A DNA stretch of 64,000 bases from Mesorhizobium sp. B2-4-15. GTDB lineage: Bacteria > Pseudomonadota > Alphaproteobacteria > Rhizobiales > Rhizobiaceae. A program made the position numbers and the translations under genes. How positions within the stretch are numbered: position 1 is the first letter of the stretch; every line of letters starts with the position of its first letter. Below, piece after piece: positions 28,222 through 36,673 of this stretch. The DNA lies in assembly GCF_006658505.1 (NCBI RefSeq), contig NZ_VFUZ01000006.1, forward strand, positions 1-64,000. Direction: 5' to 3'. The notes beneath the pieces were generated by a model, which had not been told where the DNA came from, made no database searches, and worked only from the letters and a program-made list of their open reading frames with translations.

Positions 28222-28571
28222 GTCGGGTCATTCTCCTTCGGCAGCGGCACGGCCGTGGTTTCGGCATGGCTGAAGCGCCGCTTGGCCAGCCTGACGATCC
28301 GCAGCCTGCTGGCGCAATTGGGGTCGGGACAGGCGATCTCGGCGTCCGAGGTCATCCAGTCGTTCGGGTGGGTCGGACGTTGTTTTGCCGCCAGCAGCGG
28401 CAGCACGGCGGCGAGCGAATAGATCGAAAAGCCTTGCCCTGCCGGCATTGACAGCATCTCGCCCTTGAGCTCGAAATAGTCGCCGGTCTTGGCGCCGCAA
28501 TAGATCGGCTTGCCTTCGGGGACGACCGCCTCGACGCGAAGATCGAAGAGTTCGAAACCGTCGTCAGCCAT
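28218..28571 (-). CDS. TIGR04076-like small protein
   Basis: 117-residue protein resembling the TIGR04076 family, as judged from the early GDYFELKGEML pattern, the YSLAAVLPLLAAKQR helix that follows, and the late CPDPNCASRLRIVRL segment. Cysteines at about residues 25, 81 and 86 could bind metal. It has no signal peptide. It starts 1 nt after the DUF3830 stop and overlaps the aldo-keto reductase start. No function is known; the tight coupling implies a role in the same pathway. Confidence 0.65.
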   Translation of the reverse strand: MADDGFELFDLRVEAVVPEGKPIYCGAKTGDYFELKGEMLSMPAGQGFSIYSLAAVLPLLAAKQRPTHPNDWMTSDAEIACPDPNCASRLRIVRLAKRRFSHAETTAVPLPKENDPT

Positions 28572-28572
28572 G

Positions 28573-29055
28573 TCAGGCCTCCATCAGGCTGAAAGTAACA
28601 TCGCAGCCGCCGTTGCGGCGGATGACGCCGCAGGCGGCCGCGAACTGTTCGCGCTCCTCGGCGACCACCTGTGCCACCACGCTGCCGGCCAGCCAGCCGA
28701 TCGGGAACAGAAGCCGCGCCCCTTGCCCATAGAACAGGCCGATGTCGAAGATCGCATTGGGGTTGCCGCCCCACATGCGCGGCGGCACGTAGGACAGCAC
28801 GATATCTCCGGGCTGCGGCGTCAGCGTGGCGTTCTCCGCCGGCAGCGGCCGGGCATAGGGCTGCCCCTCGAGATCGGCTGATGGAACCGGACAGGAAATC
28901 TCAGGTCCGGTCCACATCGCATGGATGCCTGGGACGACGCGTGGCGTGGCGAGATACGCTGTGAGGAAGTCTGCGTTTTCCGGCGCCTTCGCTGGCAGCA
29001 GCACAGCCGTGACGGAAAGCTTCGAGTGTGGTTCGGTGATCCGGATGGAGGTCAT
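28573..29055 (-). CDS. DUF3830 family protein (cyclophilin-like fold)
   Basis: 160-residue protein that I recognise as DUF3830 from the order of segments KLSVTAVLLPAKAPENADFL, HAMWTGPEISCPV, NATLTPQPGDIVLSYVPP, and the late FPIGWLAGSVVAQVV. The family has a cyclophilin-like beta-barrel and often occurs in amino acid or amide catabolic operons. Its activity is not established. The start overlaps the GntR stop by 4 nt, so it is co-translated with the regulator. Confidence 0.72.
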   Translation of the reverse strand: MTSIRITEPHSKLSVTAVLLPAKAPENADFLTAYLATPRVVPGIHAMWTGPEISCPVPSADLEGQPYARPLPAENATLTPQPGDIVLSYVPPRMWGGNPNAIFDIGLFYGQGARLLFPIGWLAGSVVAQVVAEEREQFAAACGVIRRNGGCDVTFSLMEA

Positions 29056-29786
29056 GTCTGATCTTTCCCAGCCGCGGATTGCAGCTTGCTGCGCAGGAAG
29101 GTGAAGGGCCGGCTGATGTCGGCGACCAGCGCGTCGCGCGCCGCCTGTGCGTCCTGCGTGGCCAGCGCCTCGACAATGCGGCGGTGATACTGGGCGGTGT
29201 CGACCTCGCCGGCTTCCGAGAAGGCGTAGATGGCGACGCGGATACAAGGGCCCGATTGCAACCACAGGCTCTCGATCATCGGGATCAGAACAGCCGAGCC
29301 GCAGGAGCGGTAAATCTCGAAATGAAAGCTCTGGTTGAGCGTCACTTCGCGGTCGACATCCTTCTTGTGTTTCAAAGCCCGCATTTCGTCCCATTCGGCC
29401 AGAATGGTTTCGATGGTGGCGATCTGGCGCGGACCCATGCGGGCGGCCGCCAGCGCGATCGCCTCGCCCTCGATCAGGATGCGGGCGCGCAGGAGATCGT
29501 CGAGGCGATCCAGCGTAATTGGCGGCACGCGCACCGAACGATTGGGCAACGCCTCCAGCGCCTTTTCCGTGATCAACCGCCCGAGCGCCTCACGCACCGG
29601 CATGGTCGAGGTGACCAGCGCATCGGCCAGCCCACGGATGGTCAGCACTTGGCTCGGCTCGAACAGGCCGCCGATCAAGGCGCGTCGCAATTCGGAATAG
29701 ACGCGATCCTGCACGGTCTCGCGACCGACCGGTGCAAGCTGGGCCGCGATCGCCTCGTTGTTCTTTTCGACGGCAGCCTTTTGCAT
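29052..29786 (-). CDS. GntR-family (FCD) transcriptional regulator
   Basis: 244-residue regulator. The N-terminal winged helix-turn-helix runs from DRVYSELRRALIGGLFEP to RSVRVPPITL. A C-terminal FCD helical domain follows, whose metal or ligand residues lie in NQSFHFEIYRSCGS and QYHRRIVEALATQD. I chose the ATG at 29786; a longer frame from 29864 would cross the operator. It is the first gene of the minus arm and is divergent from the importer genes, so it likely controls both. The repeated GTGATCA sites at 29842-29865 are its probable target. Confidence 0.9.
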   Translation of the reverse strand: MQKAAVEKNNEAIAAQLAPVGRETVQDRVYSELRRALIGGLFEPSQVLTIRGLADALVTSTMPVREALGRLITEKALEALPNRSVRVPPITLDRLDDLLRARILIEGEAIALAAARMGPRQIATIETILAEWDEMRALKHKKDVDREVTLNQSFHFEIYRSCGSAVLIPMIESLWLQSGPCIRVAIYAFSEAGEVDTAQYHRRIVEALATQDAQAARDALVADISRPFTFLRSKLQSAAGKDQT

Positions 29787-29841
29787 GGAATTCCGTTCTC
29801 GGCCGGTTTTCGGCTTGCGGAGGAAATTAAAGCCGAATATC

Positions 29842-29865
29842 GTGATCAAAGCAAGTGTGATCACA
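29842..29865. promoter_or_regulatory. Tandem GTGATCA sites in the GntR/transporter divergon
   Basis: GTGATCA occurs at 29842-29848 and again at 29857-29863. The second lies within the perfect 10-nt palindrome TGTGATCACA (29856-29865). They are between the divergent start codons of the GntR gene and the LivG-like gene, in an AT-richer stretch. The position and symmetry suggest GntR operators controlling both arms. Confidence 0.55.
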
Positions 29866-29913
29866 AATCAAAAATCAGGAGACGGCGACGACCGTCTTCG
29901 GCCAGAGGGTCTG

Positions 29914-30714
29914 ATGAGCGAGGCAGCCAGACGGCAAGGGCGAGAGACCCATGCGCCGGTGCTGACGGCAAGGAACGTCGTGCGGCGTTTCGGCGGTCTC
30001 GTCGCTGTCAATGACGTCTCGTTCGACGTCAAAGCTGGAGAAATCCTTGGTCTGATAGGGCCGAACGGAGCGGGCAAGACCACCATGTTCGACCTGCTCG
30101 CCGGCAGCATCCTGCCCTCCAGCGGCGATATCCTGCTCAACGGCACGCGCGTCTCCGGCGAGGCCGCTCACCTGCGCATCGGCCGCGGGCTCGGCCGCAC
30201 CTTCCAGATCCCGCGCCCACTGCCCAATCTGACGCTGATCGAAAACATCATGCTGGCGGCGCAGGGCCAAGCCGGCGAAAGGCTGCTCGCCAACTTCGTC
30301 ACGCCGTGGCGGGTGGCGGCGCAGGAAAAAGCCGCCCGAGCGAAAGCGCTCGAACTGCTGGAGCTCGTCACCCTCACCCACCTCGCGCATGAGCCGGCAC
30401 GCGTGCTCTCCGGCGGCCAGCGCAAGCTGCTCGAACTCGCCCGCGTCATGATGGCCGATCCGGCGATCATCCTGCTCGATGAACCGGCGGCCGGTGTCAA
30501 CGCGACGCTTCTGGAAGTCATCATCGACCGCATCCGCGACATCAATGCGCGCGGCATCACCTTCCTCTTGATCGAGCACAACATCGACATGGTGACTCGG
30601 CTCTGCCATCGCGTCCTCGTCATGGCGAGCGGCCAGTTGCTCAGCGAAGGCACGGCGGAAGAAGTCGCCCGCGATCCGCGCGTCATCGAAGCCTATCTCG
30701 GAGGCGCGGCATGA
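29914..30714 (+). CDS. HAAT-family ABC transporter ATPase, LivG-like
   Basis: 266 residues. Walker A GPNGAGKT (about 49-56), signature LSGGQRKLLELARVM near 165, Walker B IILLDEPAAGVN and the H-loop LLIEHNID mark a LivG subunit. I start at ATG 29914, where AGAGGG lies 6 nt upstream. A much longer frame from 29758 would run over the operator and the divergent GntR start. It heads the plus arm of the divergon and overlaps the LivF-like gene. Confidence 0.9.
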   Translation: MSEAARRQGRETHAPVLTARNVVRRFGGLVAVNDVSFDVKAGEILGLIGPNGAGKTTMFDLLAGSILPSSGDILLNGTRVSGEAAHLRIGRGLGRTFQIPRPLPNLTLIENIMLAAQGQAGERLLANFVTPWRVAAQEKAARAKALELLELVTLTHLAHEPARVLSGGQRKLLELARVMMADPAIILLDEPAAGVNATLLEVIIDRIRDINARGITFLLIEHNIDMVTRLCHRVLVMASGQLLSEGTAEEVARDPRVIEAYLGGAA

Positions 30715-31478
30715 GCGAGACCGTCCTCGATGTCCGCAATCTCGAAGCCGGCTACGAACCCGGCGTGCCGATCGTGCGCGGCGCCTCGATCACCGTCAGC
30801 AAGGGTGAGATCGTCGTCGTCCTCGGCCCCAATGGCGCCGGCAAGTCGAGCTTCATCAAGGCGATCGCCGGCCTCGTCCCGATCACCGGGGGCACCGTGT
30901 TCCTGGACGGCAAGGATATCACCGCAGCACCTGCCCATACCATGGTGCGGCTTGGCCTCGCCTTCGTGCCGCAGACCGAGAACATCTTTCCGCTGATGTC
31001 GGTCGAGGACAATCTCAAGGTTGCCTGCGGCATCCTCGAGCGGCGGGAAATCCCTGCCCGCATCGAGGAAATGTATGCCGCCTTCCCCGACCTCGTCCGC
31101 CAGCGCCGCACCGCGGCCGGCAATCTGTCGGGCGGGCAACGGCAGATGCTCGCCGTCGCGCGGGCGCTGATCGTCCACCCCAAGGTGCTGGTGCTCGACG
31201 AACCGTCGGCCGGCCTGTCACCGAAATTCGTCTCCATGGTGTTCGAGATGCTGGCCGGCATCCGCAGGTCCGGCGTCACCATCCTGCTGGTCGAACAGAA
31301 TGCCAAGGCAGCCCTTGCCATCGGCGACCGCGCCTATGTGCTGGTCGAGGGCAAGGACCGCCACGAAGGCATCGCTTCCGAACTTTGGAACGACCCGGTC
31401 GTCGCCGAACTCTATCTCGGCCAGCGCCCGCTCAAGGCGGAAAAGACGTCGCACGCCGGGAATGGAGGCGCGGCATGA
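30711..31478 (+). CDS. HAAT-family ABC transporter ATPase, LivF-like
   Basis: 255 residues. Walker A GPNGAGKS (about 39-46), signature LSGGQRQMLAVARAL and Walker B VLVLDEPSAGLSP are canonical. The 4-nt ATGA overlaps at both ends show a tightly coupled operon. It pairs with the LivG-like ATPase at 29914. A charged C-terminal tail of about 15 residues (KAEKTSHAGNGGAA) extends beyond the usual LivF end. Confidence 0.9.
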   Translation: MSETVLDVRNLEAGYEPGVPIVRGASITVSKGEIVVVLGPNGAGKSSFIKAIAGLVPITGGTVFLDGKDITAAPAHTMVRLGLAFVPQTENIFPLMSVEDNLKVACGILERREIPARIEEMYAAFPDLVRQRRTAAGNLSGGQRQMLAVARALIVHPKVLVLDEPSAGLSPKFVSMVFEMLAGIRRSGVTILLVEQNAKAALAIGDRAYVLVEGKDRHEGIASELWNDPVVAELYLGQRPLKAEKTSHAGNGGAA

Positions 31479-32383
31479 GCCTGCAGTTCATCGTCGACGG
31501 ATTGCTGACGGGCTCGATGATCGGCCTTGGGGCCATCGGCGTGACGCTCACCTATTCGATCCTGCGCTTTTCCAACTTCGCCCATGGCGACTTCATGGCC
31601 TGGGGGACCTATGCGACGCTGGCCGTGGTCAGCGCCATCGGCGCGACGTTCGGCAAGGTGGCGCCGATCGCGCCGCTGTCCTTCGGCTGGCCGCTCATCG
31701 TTGCGCTGGTCATCGGCATGGCGTTCACCGCGCTGCTGGCGCTGCTGCTCGACAAGGTGCTGTTTTCGCGGCTGCGCTCGCAAGGCCAGGCGATCATCGT
31801 GGTTATGGCGAGCTTCGGCGCTTCCATGGCACTCCGAAGCCTGCTCGAATTCATCTTCACCTCGCGGCCGACCTATTTCAGCCGGGCCATCCAGATCGCC
31901 ATGCCGGTCGGCTTCGGCATCCGCATCACGCCTGACCAGATCGCCTTGCTGCTGCTGACCGCCATCCTCGTGCTCGGCGTGCATCTGTTGATGACGCGCA
32001 CGCAGACCGGCCGCTCAATGCAGGCCTTGAGCCAGAACGCGGCATTGGCGCGCGTCGTCGGCATCGATGTCGCCAAGGTGGTGCGCGTCACCTGGATCGT
32101 CGGCGGCGCATTGGCCTGCGTGGCCGGCGTGATGATCGGCATTCTGGTGCAGATCCGCCCGTTCATGGGCTTCGACATGCTGCTGCCGATGTTCGCCGCC
32201 GCTATCCTCGGCGGCATCGGCAGCATCCCGGGCGCGGTGCTCGGCGGGTTGATCATCGGGCTTGCGGAAGCCGGCGCGGTACAGCTGATTGGCGCCGAAT
32301 GGCGCGCCGCCGTCTCCTTCATCATCCTGATGGCGGTGCTGTTCGTGCGGCCGATCGGCCTCTTTGGCGTGAGGGAAAGATGA
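31475..32383 (+). CDS. HAAT-family ABC transporter permease, LivH-like
   Basis: 302-residue membrane subunit with about eight hydrophobic segments. The LivH hallmark is GVTLTYSILRFSNFAHGDFM near the N-terminus. The ILGGIGSIPGAVLGGLIIGL segment comes before the last helices. The start and stop overlap the neighbouring genes by 4 nt. It forms the channel together with the LivM-like protein. Confidence 0.9.
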   Translation: MSLQFIVDGLLTGSMIGLGAIGVTLTYSILRFSNFAHGDFMAWGTYATLAVVSAIGATFGKVAPIAPLSFGWPLIVALVIGMAFTALLALLLDKVLFSRLRSQGQAIIVVMASFGASMALRSLLEFIFTSRPTYFSRAIQIAMPVGFGIRITPDQIALLLLTAILVLGVHLLMTRTQTGRSMQALSQNAALARVVGIDVAKVVRVTWIVGGALACVAGVMIGILVQIRPFMGFDMLLPMFAAAILGGIGSIPGAVLGGLIIGLAEAGAVQLIGAEWRAAVSFIILMAVLFVRPIGLFGVRER

Positions 32384-33363
32384 TCGATCTCGTCGGCTAT
32401 GGCGCCTTCTTCCTGACAACCGCGCTGATCTTCTCGCTGGTCACGCTGGGGCTCAATTTGCAATGGGGCCTGACCGGCCTGTTCAATGTCGGCCTCGCCG
32501 GCTTCGTCGCCATCGGTGCCTATACGTCCGCACTGCTGACCACGCCAGATGACGCCGCAAGGCTGGGCGGTTTCGGCCTGCCGCTCCTCGTCGGTTGGCT
32601 CGGCGCCATGATCGTCGGCGGCCTTGCCGCGGCACTTACCGGAATGGCCACGCTACGCCTCAGGTCGGACTATCTGGCTATCACCACATTCGGCGTCGCC
32701 GTGGTCGTGCAACTGGTCGCGCTCAACGCGCAGAAGCTGACCGGCGGACCGTTCGGCATCGGTTTCATCCCGCGCCCCTTCGGTAGCCTGGCCGAGACGC
32801 CGCTGCTGTTCAACCTGTCCAACCTTGCCGTCGTCTCGGCTGTCACACTGATCGCCTATCTCGCCTTGGAGCATTTGTCGCGCAGCCCGTGGGGCCGTGT
32901 GCTGAAGGCGCTGCGCGAGGACGAGCGGGCGGCGATTTCGCTCGGCAAGAGCGCGCGCTTCTATCGCGTCCAGGCCTTCGCCGTCGGCGGCGCCATCATG
33001 GCGCTGGCCGGCGCTCTGCAGGCGCATTTCACCGGCTTCATCGCACCGGATAATTATCTGCCGATCCTGACGTTCCAGGTCTGGGTGATGCTGATCGTCG
33101 GCGGCTCGGGCAGCAATCTCGGCGCCGTCATCGGCAGCATCCTGGTCTGGGCGATCTGGGCCGGGTCGGGCACGCTGACCAGCGTGCTGTTCCCGCCCGA
33201 GCAGCAGGCGCGCGCCGCCTCGCTGCAGATCGTCGCCATCGGCGTCATGCTCTGCGTCATCCTGCTGATTCGGCCGAACGGCCTGTTCGGCGACAGGCCA
33301 CGGCGGCCTCGCTTCGGCAAGCGGCCGAAACTGGCCGCGGCCAAGAGCAGTTCGAGCTCATGA
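32380..33363 (+). CDS. HAAT-family ABC transporter permease, LivM-like
   Basis: 327-residue partner permease. The LivM hallmark LNLQWGLTGLFNVGLAGFVA is in the first third, and the ATPase-contact loop LREDERAAISLGKSARFYR in the second half. The C-terminus is basic (RPRRPRFGKRPKLAAAK). It overlaps the oxidoreductase gene that follows by 4 nt, which links import to oxidation of the substrate. Confidence 0.9.
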   Translation: MIDLVGYGAFFLTTALIFSLVTLGLNLQWGLTGLFNVGLAGFVAIGAYTSALLTTPDDAARLGGFGLPLLVGWLGAMIVGGLAAALTGMATLRLRSDYLAITTFGVAVVVQLVALNAQKLTGGPFGIGFIPRPFGSLAETPLLFNLSNLAVVSAVTLIAYLALEHLSRSPWGRVLKALREDERAAISLGKSARFYRVQAFAVGGAIMALAGALQAHFTGFIAPDNYLPILTFQVWVMLIVGGSGSNLGAVIGSILVWAIWAGSGTLTSVLFPPEQQARAASLQIVAIGVMLCVILLIRPNGLFGDRPRRPRFGKRPKLAAAKSSSSS

Positions 33364-34664
33364 ATGCCGTGGTCCGGCAGGAGGCGCGCGGCGCTTCGCT
33401 CTGGCACGCCATCAGTCGCCACCATCGCGAGCGGCCGGCACTGAGTGATGATCTCGAAGTCGACCTCGCCATTGTCGGCGGCGGTTTTTCCGGCCTTTCG
33501 ACCGCACTGCACGCCGCTGGAAAGGGACTTTCCGTCGCCGTTCTGGAGGCCGAAATCATCGCCTGGGGCGCGACGGGCCGGAATGCCGGTTTCGTCGTGC
33601 CGAATTTCGCCAAGATGGATCCGGACAGCATCCTCGCGCATCTCGGGCCGGAGCGCGGTGAGAGGCTGATCGATTTCGCCGCCGGCAGTGCCGACCTTGT
33701 CTTCGGCCTGATCCGGCAGCACGGCATCGATTGCGACGCCGTGCAGAACGGCTGGATCCAGCCGGCGCACTCGCCAGCCGCCTTCGACAAAGTCCAGTCA
33801 CGTGCGCGACAATGGGCCCTGCGCGGCCGGCCTGCCGTAACCCTCAATCGGCAGGAGGTGGAAGCGCTGACGGGCGCGCGCGGCTATGTCGGAGGATGGA
33901 TGGACCGTTCGGGCGGCGTCATCAATCCGGTCGCCTATGCACGGGGATTGGCCGATGCGGCGGAACGTGCCGGCGCGCGGATTTTCGAACAGACACGTGT
34001 TACATCGGTTGACCGCATAGCCGATGGCTGGGCGCTAAAGACACCATCCGGATCGGCGCGCGCGTCCAAGGTGCTGATTGCCACCAACGCGTATTCCGGG
34101 CCGCCCTTTCAGACGCTGCAGCGGACCTATTTTCCGCTGAAGGTTTTCCAGATCGCGACCAGGCCCCTGCCACTCGAAACCCGCGCGCGCCTGCTTCCCG
34201 GCGGGCAAGGTGTCGGCGACACCAGGCGCAATCTCTTCACCTTCCGCTTCGATGCCGACAACCGGCTGATCAGCGGCGGCATGCATATTCTGAGCGCCGG
34301 TGCCGATACGCGCGTTCCGCAAACGATCTGGCGGCGGCTCGCCGAGCACCTCGATCTGCCAGACCTGCCGCCGGTTGCCTATAGCTGGTCGGGAATGGCA
34401 GCCGTCGAACCGGATTTCCTGCCGCACCTCCTGGACCTTGGTCCCGGGCTGATCGCCGGCCGTGCCTGCAACGGGCGCGGCATCGCCATGACGACTGCCA
34501 TGGGCAAGGTGTTAGCCAATTGGGCCGCTGGAACCGATGCCCGCGAGCTGCCGCTGCCTTTTGCACCGCCGGCAGCAATTCCGTTCCATGCGCTGCTGCG
34601 GCACGCGCCCAACTTGCTTCTCGGCTGGAGCATGCTGCGCGACCGGATGGACGAGAAGGCATAG
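33360..34664 (+). CDS. FAD-dependent amine/amino-acid oxidoreductase (DAO family, PuuB-like)
   Basis: 434-residue flavoprotein. The dinucleotide motif VGGGFSGLS is at residues 39-47, and the GATGRNAGFVVPNF segment matches the gamma-glutamylputrescine oxidase (PuuB)/DadA-like subgroup. The C-terminal AGRACNGRGIAMTTAMGKVL closes the FAD domain. It likely oxidises a secondary amine or amino acid brought in by the upstream importer. It is the last gene of the plus arm and is followed by a GC-rich hairpin. The substrate is open. Confidence 0.85.
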   Translation: MNAVVRQEARGASLWHAISRHHRERPALSDDLEVDLAIVGGGFSGLSTALHAAGKGLSVAVLEAEIIAWGATGRNAGFVVPNFAKMDPDSILAHLGPERGERLIDFAAGSADLVFGLIRQHGIDCDAVQNGWIQPAHSPAAFDKVQSRARQWALRGRPAVTLNRQEVEALTGARGYVGGWMDRSGGVINPVAYARGLADAAERAGARIFEQTRVTSVDRIADGWALKTPSGSARASKVLIATNAYSGPPFQTLQRTYFPLKVFQIATRPLPLETRARLLPGGQGVGDTRRNLFTFRFDADNRLISGGMHILSAGADTRVPQTIWRRLAEHLDLPDLPPVAYSWSGMAAVEPDFLPHLLDLGPGLIAGRACNGRGIAMTTAMGKVLANWAAGTDARELPLPFAPPAAIPFHALLRHAPNLLLGWSMLRDRMDEKA

Positions 34665-34680
34665 GCCGGCCGCGCCGGCC
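34664..34680. terminator. GC hairpin between convergent operons
   Basis: GGCCGGC-CGC-GCCGGCC is a 7-bp stem with a 3-nt loop in the 22-nt space between the oxidoreductase stop and the convergent GntR gene stop. There is no clear T-tract. It may serve both directions. Confidence 0.5.
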
Positions 34681-34686
34681 GCGCGA

Positions 34687-35343
34687 TCAATGCGCCGTGC
34701 GAAGATTTTCGGAAAGAACCGCGGCCGCCATGGTGATATCCCGTTCGAGAGAAGCCCGGACAGCAGGGCCATCGCGCTGTTCCAGCGCATCGACGATCTT
34801 GCGATGCGCATCGTTCGATCGCGGAATGTAGCGATCGGCCCGCATCAGCAGCTTCAGATAAGGCCCAACCCTGCCCCAAAGGTCGCGGATCATGTTCAAA
34901 AGGATCGGCGCGCCGGCATGCCGGTAGATGGCGAAGTGAAACGCCTCGTTCAGCGAGAGATAGGCCTTGGCGTCACCGGCCTCGATCGCGCGCTGCATGC
35001 CGGCCAGCGTCGCCTGTATGTCCACCAACCCGTCTTCCGTCAATCGCGACGCGGCCATCTCACCCGCCAGCCCTTCGACCGCGATGCGGATATGGGTCAG
35101 TTCCTCGAAGGCGGGGGCCGACAGCAAGGGTACGATGATCGAGCGGTTGTTCTGCATCTCGAGCAGCCGTTCGGCGACCAACCTTTGCAGCGCCTCGCGG
35201 ATCGGTGTCGTCGAGATGCCGAAGGTCTCGGCGAGCTTGCGGATGACCAGTGTCTGGCCCGGGCTGAAGCCGCCTGAAATCAACTCCTGCTTGAGCGCGC
35301 CATAGGCGCGGTCATTGAGGGTTTGATGTTCGAGCTTCAGCAC
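34687..35343 (-). CDS. GntR-family (FCD) transcriptional regulator
   Basis: 218-residue regulator with an N-terminal winged helix-turn-helix (DRAYGALKQELISGGFSP through RSIIVPLLSA) and a C-terminal FCD domain (NEAFHFAIYRHAG, NDAHRKIVDALEQRD). I chose the GTG at 35343, 13 nt after the aminotransferase stop. An ATG at 35412 would read back through the previous gene. It is the last gene of the operon that begins with the M20 hydrolase, so it probably gives feedback control of that operon. The dyad at 39060-39072 is a candidate site. Confidence 0.87.
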   Translation of the reverse strand: MLKLEHQTLNDRAYGALKQELISGGFSPGQTLVIRKLAETFGISTTPIREALQRLVAERLLEMQNNRSIIVPLLSAPAFEELTHIRIAVEGLAGEMAASRLTEDGLVDIQATLAGMQRAIEAGDAKAYLSLNEAFHFAIYRHAGAPILLNMIRDLWGRVGPYLKLLMRADRYIPRSNDAHRKIVDALEQRDGPAVRASLERDITMAAAVLSENLRTAH

Positions 35344-35356
35344 GCGCGCGTCCCGA

Positions 35357-36673
35357 TCACCAGTTCGACAGCGCGCGATCGAGCGTCTCGGCCAGCTGCT
35401 CGGCGTTGTCACGGGCGAACGGCAGCGGCGGCCTGATTTTCAGGACGTTGCCGCGCGGACCGCACGACGAGATCAGCACGCCATCCTCGCGCATGGCTTC
35501 GACCACGGAAGAGGTCTTGCCGGCAGCCAACGCCTCGTCACCCCCCGCCGTCAACTCGACGCCGAAATAGAGGCCGTTGTGCCTGACATTGGCGACCATG
35601 CCGTGGCGGCCTTGCAAGGAATCGAGCAAGTCGCGCGTATAGGCGCCGACCATCCGTGCATTCTCGATCAGCCCCTCACCTTCGATCACGTCGAGGACAG
35701 CGATGCCGACGGCAGCGGCGACCGGATTGCCGCCGAACGTATTGAAGTAGCCGGTGTTCGAGCCGAACGAAGCGACGAGCTGAGGCCGCACGATCACCGC
35801 GCCCATCGGATGTCCGTCGCCGATCGGCTTGCCCATGGTGACGATATCGGGCTCGAGGCCGTAGTTGGCGAAGCCCCACATGCCCTGGCCAAGCCGGCCG
35901 AAGCCGGACTGGACCTCATCGGCGATGACGACGCCGCCTGCCATCCTGACGTGATCCGCCGCCTCGCGCATGACAGGAGCATCGGGGAAGAAAATGCCGT
36001 CGCTGGAAAAGGCCGAGTCGAGCAGCAGCGCCGCCGGGCGAATATTCTGCGCGCGCATATCCTCGATGGCGGCGGCGACATTCCTGGCGAAATCATGCGC
36101 GGCGCGGCCATGGTCGCGGAACGTGTCCGGCGCTGCCACGGTCCTGTGCTGTGCCGGCACGCCCTTTGAGCCGACCGCCGCCGGCGACAGCTGCGCGGTC
36201 GCGATCGTCGCGCCATGATAGGCGAAGTCGGTGATGATGACGCCAGTGCCGCCACTCGAATGCTGGGCGATGCGGATGGCAAGGTCGTTGGCCTCGCTGC
36301 CGGTGCAGGTGAACATGGCGTGGCCGAGGTGAGGCGGTAGGGTGCCGAGCAGCTTTTCCGCGTAGTCGAGGATGATCTCGCTTAAGTAGCGGGTATGGGT
36401 GTTGAGCGTGGCGGCCTGACCCGACAATGCCTCGACGACACGCGGATGACAGTGCCCGACCGAAGCGACGTTGTTGTAGGCATCGAGGAATTTGCGCCCT
36501 TGCGCATCATAGAGCCAGACGCCGCTGCCGCGCACCAGATGGATCGGGTTGCGGTAGAAGGCGCGGTAGGTCGGCCCAAGCAGCCTGGCGCGGCGTTCAA
36601 GCAGGGCGCGCTCGGATGCCAACGTGCTAGCGTCGGCAAGGGCATTTGCGGGCGAGGACTGGGACACGAGCAT
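35357..36673 (-). CDS. Class III aminotransferase / phospho-lyase-like PLP enzyme
   Basis: 438-residue PLP enzyme of fold type I, class III. The PLP lysine is Lys282 in TMGKPIGDGHPMG. The aspartate of VIADEVQSGFGR and the phosphate-site segment CTGSEANDLAIR are in place. The spacing and HPMGAVIVRP pattern resemble the AGXT2-like group, which includes ethanolamine-phosphate and phosphohydroxylysine phospho-lyases. The kinase gene directly upstream, with no gap, supports a phosphorylate-then-eliminate route. A simple omega-transaminase remains the alternative. Confidence 0.84.
   Translation of the reverse strand: MLVSQSSPANALADASTLASERALLERRARLLGPTYRAFYRNPIHLVRGSGVWLYDAQGRKFLDAYNNVASVGHCHPRVVEALSGQAATLNTHTRYLSEIILDYAEKLLGTLPPHLGHAMFTCTGSEANDLAIRIAQHSSGGTGVIITDFAYHGATIATAQLSPAAVGSKGVPAQHRTVAAPDTFRDHGRAAHDFARNVAAAIEDMRAQNIRPAALLLDSAFSSDGIFFPDAPVMREAADHVRMAGGVVIADEVQSGFGRLGQGMWGFANYGLEPDIVTMGKPIGDGHPMGAVIVRPQLVASFGSNTGYFNTFGGNPVAAAVGIAVLDVIEGEGLIENARMVGAYTRDLLDSLQGRHGMVANVRHNGLYFGVELTAGGDEALAAGKTSSVVEAMREDGVLISSCGPRGNVLKIRPPLPFARDNAEQLAETLDRALSNW

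Noticed and set aside
29758..29913. Longer form of the LivG-like ATPase starting at 29758
   Set aside because: It would cross the divergent GntR start and the GTGATCA operator sites. ATG 29914 has its own ribosome site.
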